Notes under the pieces: model-generated
What the model saw: only the letters and a program-made list of their open reading frames with translations
Told to the model about the DNA's origin: nothing
Database searches by the model: none
Shown: in pieces, positions 16,816 through 21,332 of the stretch
Position numbering within the stretch: position 1 is the stretch's first letter
Layout: every line of letters starts with the position of its first letter
Origin: Verrucomicrobiota bacterium
Lineage (GTDB): Bacteria > Verrucomicrobiota > Verrucomicrobiia > Opitutales > Oceanipulchritudinaceae
Reading direction: 5' to 3'
NCBI GenBank assembly: GCA_009908535.1
Contig: JAAAOD010000021.1
Coordinates: 1 to 21,332 of the forward strand
DNA: 21,332 bases
Program-made: the position numbers and the translations under genes

Positions 16816-18069
16816 TCAGGCACCCTGAGCTTCCCGGTGACGCTGCACAAGTTCAACGACCTGTTGGGCATCCTTTTCCGAGAAACCAAGCTTCTCAAGG
16901 TCTTTCGCTTCCACACCTTCAAAGGTTTCCGGGCTGACGAGCCCATGCTGCACGAGAAAGGCGGCGAGCTCGTCGGAAATACCCTGCACTCCTTCCCAGC
17001 CCTTGATGGCCTCGCGCAGGCGCTCGTCGAAGCCGGCCTTTTCCACCTGCTGCTTGGCGATATCAAGTTTCCAGCCGATGAGGCGGGAGGTCAGCCGCGC
17101 ATTCTGGCCCCGACGGCCGATGGCGATGCTCAGGTTCTCCTCACTGACCTCGAAATAGATCCGCTTGTTTTCCTCGTCCACCTTCACGTTCATGGGAACG
17201 GCCGGCTTGATCGCTTCCTCGAGGAGCTCGAGCGGATCCTCGCTGTACTTGACGATGTCGATTTTCTCGCCACCGAGTTCGCGGACAATGCTCTTCACCC
17301 GGGCACCGCGCGCGCCAACGCAGGCGCCGACGGGGTCCACTTTGGGATCGGTGCTGGTGACGGCGATCTTGGAACGATACCCGGGTTCCCGGGCAAGGGC
17401 CTCGATGACCACGGTCCCGTCCTGGATTTCCGCCACTTCCAGTTCGAAAAGCCGGCGGACAAACTTCACACTGCCCCGGGAGAGAATGAGTTCCGGACCG
17501 CGGTTGGTGGGCTCGATGTTGAGTAACAGGCAGCGGATCCGTTCCCCGGGTGAATAATCCTCCCCGGGAACCCGTTCGCGCGGCGGAAGGATTGCCTCGG
17601 CCTTGCCAAGGTCGACGACAAGGTCGCCGCGTTCCCGGCGTCGCACTACGCCGGTGACAATGTCCCCGACATGGTCTTTGTAATCGTCGTAGATCCGCTC
17701 CTTCTCGAACTGACGAAGCCGCTGCATGATGGCCTGACGGGCGGTCTGGGCGGCGATGCGCCCGAGGTGCTCCGGGTCGACTTCATGCTCGATGTACAAC
17801 CCGACCTGGGCATCCGGATTGAGCTGCCGCGCCTTTTCGATGTGGATTTCCTTGCGCGGATCGCTGACGGAATCGACCACCTCGAGAATTGACCAGGCCT
17901 TGAGGGCTCCGTTCTTCGGATTGATTTCGATGCGCAGTTCCTGACCGGCATTCACGCCCTTGGTGGCTGCGGAGCGGATAGCGTTGGCGATCGCCGAGAT
18001 CATTTCCTCTCTCGGGATCCCCTTCTCCTTTTCCATGTACTCAAGAACGGATAGAATTTCCTGGCTCAT
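16816..18069 (-). CDS. nusA: Transcription termination/antitermination factor NusA
   Basis: A 417-residue NusA. In order: the RNA-polymerase-binding N-terminal domain (1-125), S1 domain (about 131-200, GDIVTGVVRRRERGDLVVDLG), KH1 (about 226-290, GACVGARGARVKSIVRELGGEKIDIV), KH2 (about 295-345, LSIAIGRRGQNARLTSRLIGW), and one C-terminal helix-hairpin-helix acidic-repeat-like module (about 360-417). The ATG at 18069 is chosen because it gives the family N-terminus (MSQEILSVLEYMEKEKGI); the frame stays open far upstream but crosses a terminator and the DUF2851 gene there. It heads the nusA-infB-rbfA-nrnA-truB-ribF operon. RimP, which normally precedes nusA, is absent here. Confidence 0.96.
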   Translation of the reverse strand: MSQEILSVLEYMEKEKGIPREEMISAIANAIRSAATKGVNAGQELRIEINPKNGALKAWSILEVVDSVSDPRKEIHIEKARQLNPDAQVGLYIEHEVDPEHLGRIAAQTARQAIMQRLRQFEKERIYDDYKDHVGDIVTGVVRRRERGDLVVDLGKAEAILPPRERVPGEDYSPGERIRCLLLNIEPTNRGPELILSRGSVKFVRRLFELEVAEIQDGTVVIEALAREPGYRSKIAVTSTDPKVDPVGACVGARGARVKSIVRELGGEKIDIVKYSEDPLELLEEAIKPAVPMNVKVDEENKRIYFEVSEENLSIAIGRRGQNARLTSRLIGWKLDIAKQQVEKAGFDERLREAIKGWEGVQGISDELAAFLVQHGLVSPETFEGVEAKDLEKLGFSEKDAQQVVELVQRHREAQGA

Positions 18070-18104
18070 GCTGGTGTCGTGGCGGCGGCAATAAATTTTA
18101 AGAC

Positions 18105-18132
18105 AAAAAAGAGCGGGCGGGTGGCCCACTCT
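18105..18132 (-). terminator. Rho-independent terminator between the DUF2851 gene and nusA
   Basis: Read on the - strand: a 9-bp stem AGAGTGGGC / GCCCGCTCT with one G-U pair, a 5-base loop CACCC, followed at once by six T residues. It lies 50 bases after the DUF2851 stop and 35 bases before the nusA ATG. It should end DUF2851 transcripts, but it can also act as a leader terminator if nusA transcripts begin upstream of it. No good promoter fits in the 35 bases between it and nusA. Confidence 0.8.
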
Positions 18133-18182
18133 TCCTTGCAAGAAGATGAAGCCGAAAAACTTGAGGCGGCGATTTTCCCTTG

Positions 18183-19454
18183 TCAAGCGCCGCCTCCGGT
18201 GCCACGCCCGCTGCAGCGGCGCAGGCGCTCGCTCCGCATCTGGTCTTCGACCCAGAGCAGGCCCTGGATCCAGCCGTTCCGGCTCGGGCCGTTGCCCTCT
18301 CCGCACAGTCCGGCGCGCCGGCACAAGGCGAAAAGGGCTTCCGGGCACGCTCCGGGTCGGCTGTGGAAAAAGTGCAGCGCGCTCGCCCCTGTCGGGAGGA
18401 GGCCGTGGGCTGCCAGGAGGGGAAGGAAGGCGTCGATCCAGAGCCTGCGCAGAAGACCGTCCCCGAGAGCCTGCGCCGTCACTTCCGTGCGCAGCCAGCG
18501 GAAGAGACCGGCATGCGCAAACCGCCGCCGGAACGCGCCGCTGTCGCTCCTCAGAACATCGCCCTCCGCAGCGGCAAGCGTGGTGCGGAGAGGTTGCGGA
18601 GGCTCCCCGAGCCGCTCCATCCAGTCCGGGCGGCGCCGAAAGAGTTCCTGATACGCTTCCAGCAACCGGGCCGGTCGGTTGCCGGGACGCCCCTGGCGCC
18701 ATTGGATGGCTTTGCCCCAGCGCTGGCGAATCAACGGCAGCAGCCCCCCCCGGCGCCACTGGTCCGGACCGTTCTCACCCGCGATGGCGAGAAAGGCTTT
18801 CCGGTTCAGGGGAAAGCCGAGGTAATAGAGCGTCATGCGGTGCAGGGCGCCCGCGAACCCGAATTCACGGACAAGGCCATGCGCCATCGCCTCTTTGTTG
18901 CCCCAGCGCCGGTCACAGCCGGCGGCAAGACGCTCCCGCACAGCCTCGAGGGTTTCCGCCGCGATCCATTCGGACAGTTCCGGGGTCCGCTCGCCGAAAA
19001 GTCCCGGCTCGCCCCCGCTGACGGTCTCGAGGTCCTCGCGCAACCACGGCCCCATGACCCATTCGGGAACCTGCCGCCCCTCCTCCGTGCGCACGGCGTT
19101 CCCCATGCCCCCGGCAAAAAGCACTACATGCGCGACCACCCGGTTGTAGGCCGGATCCATGTGATGGCCGTGCCGCCACCAGTCCTCCCGGTAAAGATGC
19201 AGCTCCACATCGCCGGGAACCGGGCATCCGCCGATCTCCAGCACCGCGTCCCGGAAGTCCGGACCCGCCCCCGCGTTCCAACTGCCGGGATGGCGCACCC
19301 GAAGAGTACGACCATCCCGCAGTCGCCAGACGCCGCGGCCCAGCTGCTGCACCGCCCAGCAACGCTGGACCTGCGTCTCCAGCAGGCGCAGGGGACCATA
19401 AGGACCCTGCACCTCCGCAATGGGCATCGGTGCACAGCAACTGAAAGCTTTCAT
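18183..19454 (-). CDS. DUF2851 family protein
   Basis: A protein of about 423 residues recognised by the N-terminal signature of DUF2851: PGSWNAGAGPDF followed by GDVELHLYREDWWRHGHHM and DPAYNRVVAHVVLF. The conserved Asp, Glu, His and Trp residues there look like a nuclease-type or metal-binding site (the spacing D-x-E-x-H is suggestive), but no function is established to my knowledge. The remainder is Arg/Trp/Leu-rich and helical, with FPLNRKAFLAIAGENG in the middle. I prefer the ATG at 19454, which has AGGA 9 bases upstream; the first in-frame ATG at 19481 would add nine residues but has no ribosome-binding site and lies very near the inferred transcription start. A terminator separates the gene from nusA. 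Confidence 0.8.
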   Translation of the reverse strand: MKAFSCCAPMPIAEVQGPYGPLRLLETQVQRCWAVQQLGRGVWRLRDGRTLRVRHPGSWNAGAGPDFRDAVLEIGGCPVPGDVELHLYREDWWRHGHHMDPAYNRVVAHVVLFAGGMGNAVRTEEGRQVPEWVMGPWLREDLETVSGGEPGLFGERTPELSEWIAAETLEAVRERLAAGCDRRWGNKEAMAHGLVREFGFAGALHRMTLYYLGFPLNRKAFLAIAGENGPDQWRRGGLLPLIRQRWGKAIQWRQGRPGNRPARLLEAYQELFRRRPDWMERLGEPPQPLRTTLAAAEGDVLRSDSGAFRRRFAHAGLFRWLRTEVTAQALGDGLLRRLWIDAFLPLLAAHGLLPTGASALHFFHSRPGACPEALFALCRRAGLCGEGNGPSRNGWIQGLLWVEDQMRSERLRRCSGRGTGGGA

Positions 19455-19463
19455 TCCCGCATT

Positions 19464-19467
19464 TCCT
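19464..19467 (-). promoter_or_regulatory. Shine-Dalgarno site favouring the shorter DUF2851 start
   Basis: AGGA on the - strand, 9 bases before the ATG at 19454. The alternative ATG at 19481 is preceded by an A/T-rich stretch with no such motif. Confidence 0.45.
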
Positions 19468-19496
19468 AACGGTTTGTACATTAGTTTTCAAGAGAA

Positions 19497-19525
19497 ATTA
19501 TCTTTGCGGGGGATGGCGGAGGAAA
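19497..19525 (-). promoter_or_regulatory. Candidate promoter for the DUF2851 gene
   Basis: On the - strand GATAAT (19497-19502) matches the -10 consensus in five of six bases. At 17-bp spacing TTTCCT (19520-19525) matches the -35 box in three of six. Transcription would start near 19490, inside the 129-base gap between the divergent genes. The -35 is weak, so this is tentative. On the other strand TTGACA at 19533-19538 is a perfect -35 hexamer, but no -10 box follows at proper spacing. Confidence 0.3.
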
Positions 19526-19610
19526 CCGCGAATTGACATGGACGCGGCGGACAATAGCTGCATGTTCTGCCAAAAGAAGTCGAGGGACCGGTGCCCTTGA
19601 TGACGACAAC

Positions 19611-21284
19611 ATGAGCGAAAGGATCCACATTATCGGGCACCGCAATCCAGACGCGGACGCCATCTGTTCCGCCATCGGTTATGCGGCGCTGAAACAGCAG
19701 CACGGGGACGCGGAGTATATCCCCGCCCGTTGCGGCAATTCGAATGCGCGCATCGACGCCATCCTCTCCCGTTTCGGGCAGCCGTTGCCGCTTTTTCTCG
19801 GGGATGTGACCCCCCGGGTGCGGGACATCATGGTCCGCGACACCATTCAAGTGACCCCGGGATCGATCTGTACGCAAGCGCTGGCATTGATCGACGAACA
19901 TGACGTGCGGATGTTACCGGTGGTTGCCGCGGACGGTCGGCTGCACGGCAGCATTTCCATTTTCGACCTTGGCGAGCACTTCATCCCGCGACCACGCGAA
20001 GAGCGGAAGATGCGGCATGTCCACACGACCATCGGAAACATCGTTGAGGCACTCGGGGCGCGGGTCATCCACACCTTTGCCGCGGGGGAGCATCGGGACT
20101 TTTTCGTCCGTATCGGGGCAATGGATATCCGGTCCTTCGGACGCTATTACCACGACGACGAAGAACTCGCGGCGCGCAACAGTATCATCATCGTGGGGGA
20201 CCGCTACGACATTCAGCAACGGTCCATCCAGTCGGGGGTGAGCATGCTGGTTATCAGCGGGGACCTGCCGGTGGAGGAGGACGTCATCGAACGCGCCCGC
20301 GAGGAGGGGGTAAGTATCATCGTGAGCCCGCATGATTCCGCCACGACCTCGTGGATCATCCGTTCGGCGGGATGTATCGATTCCCTGATACGTCGCGAGA
20401 CGCTGAATTTCCGTGCGGACGACAAACTCTCGATCGTCCGGCGCAAACTGGCGGGATCCGACGTGGCCGCCTGCATGGTGGTCGGGGAAGATGAGCGGCT
20501 CCTGGGAGTTTTCACGAAGAGCGATCTCCTCAAGCCGATCCGCACGAACCTGATCCTCGTCGACCACAATGAACTGGGCCAGGCGGTCCTCGGGGCGGAC
20601 CAGGTGAACATTCTCGAGATCGTGGACCATCACCGCCTCGGCAACCCGCAAACCCAGCAACCGATCCGCTTCATCAACCTTCCGGTGGGATCGACCTCGA
20701 CCATTGTCGCGGACCTTTTCCGCAAGGAAAACCTCGAGCCGGAGGCAGGGATAGCCGGCGTTCTCATGGGGGGAATCGTCTCCGACACCCTGAACCTGCG
20801 GGGACCCACCACCACCGCCCTCGACGCGGACATCCTCCACTGGCTGGAGCGGCTCTCGGGGACGCGCGCGGAGGAGCTTGCCGGAGAAATCTTCAGCGCG
20901 GGCTCGGTCATCAAGAGCGCCACTGCGGAGGAAGTTCTGCAGGCGGACATGAAGACCTACTGTGAACGCAACCAGCGCTTCACCGTATCGCAGGTGGAGG
21001 AGCTGGGGTTCAATAACCTGTGGGACCGCTGCGAGGCCTTGCACGACGCCTTGCATGCGCTCCGCCAGCAGGAAAACCTCCTCTTCGCCGCCCTCATGGT
21101 CACCGATATCAACACTCAGAACTCCCTGCTTCTGATCTCCGCGGAAGAGGAGATCCTCGACCGCATCACCTATCCCCACCAGGCCGCCAACGATCTCTTT
21201 GAGCTGAAGGGAATCGTCAGCCGCAAAAAGCAGCTGCTTCCCTACCTCGTCAACCTTGTCCACAGCTTCGCCCCCGCGGGCTGA
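19611..21284 (+). CDS. Family II (Mn-dependent) inorganic pyrophosphatase with CBS-DRTGG-CBS regulatory insert
   Basis: A 557-residue DHH-DHHA2 enzyme predicted to hydrolyse pyrophosphate in the cytoplasm. The DHH domain is split: its first part has HIIGHRNPDADAI (6-18, metal ligands H10, D14, D16). It then continues at about residue 313 with LVDHNELGQA, EIVDHHRLG (336-344) and GGIVSDTLNLRGPT. Between them lie CBS-1 (about 68-125, VRDIMVRDTIQVTPG), a DRTGG domain (about 135-250) and CBS-2 (about 255-310). The DHHA2 domain (about 430-550) contains the SRKKQLLPYL segment near the end, a substrate-binding element in this family. CBS-containing family II pyrophosphatases are regulated by adenine nucleotides, and the DRTGG form also by diadenosine polyphosphates. 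The ATG at 19611 gives the conserved N-terminus; the frame extends upstream to 19533 without similarity. No clear Shine-Dalgarno. Confidence 0.92.
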   Translation: MSERIHIIGHRNPDADAICSAIGYAALKQQHGDAEYIPARCGNSNARIDAILSRFGQPLPLFLGDVTPRVRDIMVRDTIQVTPGSICTQALALIDEHDVRMLPVVAADGRLHGSISIFDLGEHFIPRPREERKMRHVHTTIGNIVEALGARVIHTFAAGEHRDFFVRIGAMDIRSFGRYYHDDEELAARNSIIIVGDRYDIQQRSIQSGVSMLVISGDLPVEEDVIERAREEGVSIIVSPHDSATTSWIIRSAGCIDSLIRRETLNFRADDKLSIVRRKLAGSDVAACMVVGEDERLLGVFTKSDLLKPIRTNLILVDHNELGQAVLGADQVNILEIVDHHRLGNPQTQQPIRFINLPVGSTSTIVADLFRKENLEPEAGIAGVLMGGIVSDTLNLRGPTTTALDADILHWLERLSGTRAEELAGEIFSAGSVIKSATAEEVLQADMKTYCERNQRFTVSQVEELGFNNLWDRCEALHDALHALRQQENLLFAALMVTDINTQNSLLLISAEEEILDRITYPHQAANDLFELKGIVSRKKQLLPYLVNLVHSFAPAG

Positions 21285-21292
21285 TTGATATT

Positions 21293-21332
21293 ATGCTTTA
21301 CCTTCCCCAACTCCTCGAGATCCTGAAAGATC
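21293..21332 (+). CDS. Possible start of a further gene (truncated by the window edge)
   Basis: Eight bases after the pyrophosphatase stop, an ATG opens a frame to the end of the window: 13 codons reading MLYLPQLLEILKD, plus one base. The hydrophobic start could be a membrane protein N-terminus. There is no clear Shine-Dalgarno, and the fragment is too short to name. Confidence 0.3.
   Translation, partial: MLYLPQLLEILKD

Noticed and set aside
14141..16828. An 895-codon open frame on the + strand opposite infB
   Set aside because: It is a mirror of infB codon bias, with Arg/Gly-rich and Leu-rich stretches opposite the Pro-rich linker, and no domain or ribosome-binding site.
18070..18759. Upstream extension of the nusA frame by 230 codons
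   Set aside because: It runs through the terminator and the DUF2851 coding region and is Pro/Arg/Ala-rich without similarity; the ATG at 18069 gives the family N-terminus.
19533..19610. Longer N-terminus for the pyrophosphatase (26 extra residues)
   Set aside because: The added residues match nothing; family members begin a few residues before the GHRNPDAD motif, as from the ATG at 19611.
1..21332. A CRISPR array, tRNA/rRNA, prophage, defence island or new biosynthetic cluster
   Set aside because: No regularly spaced repeats, RNA gene signatures, integrase, transposase or unknown multi-gene block are visible; nearly all genes belong to known core families.

Overview
The window is a dense bacterial chromosome segment with high GC (about 60% by eye, not computed). 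It carries only core and stress genes; no tRNA, rRNA, CRISPR array, phage gene or transposase is visible. The best guess for the host is Verrucomicrobiota, probably Opitutae or a neighbouring PVC lineage. That guess rests on the combination of a McsA-McsB-ClpC cluster without CtsR, a DUF2851 gene, an N-acetylglutaminylglutamine amide (NAGGN) operon and weak or absent Shine-Dalgarno sites at most genes. It is an inference from gene content, not a measured phylogeny.

Left part (1-3928, + strand): the tail of an osmoprotectant operon. The 3' part of an AsnB-type amidotransferase (asnO) is followed by ngg (acetyltransferase plus ATP-grasp ligase) and an M42-family metallopeptidase. Together the first two make the compatible solute NAGGN; the peptidase is a frequent partner with an unproven role. 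The operon ends in a perfect 56-bp palindrome (3928-3983) that lies between convergent genes.

Middle part (3993-9914, - strand): reading in the transcription direction, suhB-like phosphatase, ilvE, mcsA, mcsB, clpC. The last three form a protein-quality-control unit. McsB phosphorylates arginines on damaged proteins, McsA is its zinc-binding activator, and ClpC is the AAA+ unfoldase that feeds ClpP.

Right part (9928-18069, - strand): transcription-translation operon nusA-infB-rbfA-nrnA-truB-ribF, followed by an exported coiled-coil protein of unknown function. Several junctions overlap as ATGA, so the genes are probably translationally coupled. The 5' end of nrnA contains a net +1 frameshift. 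An intrinsic terminator sits just upstream of nusA and separates it from a DUF2851 gene (18183-19454, - strand).

Right end (19611-21284, + strand): a divergent gene for a family II (Mn-dependent) inorganic pyrophosphatase with an inserted CBS-DRTGG-CBS regulatory module, then the possible first 13 codons of another gene.

Most of the window is orthodox. The items that merit a second look are the zero-spacer palindrome, the nrnA frameshift, the McsAB-ClpC cassette with its phosphoarginine-binding motif, the uncharacterised exported coiled-coil gene and the terminator/leader ahead of nusA. I did not see a clearly new multi-gene system.
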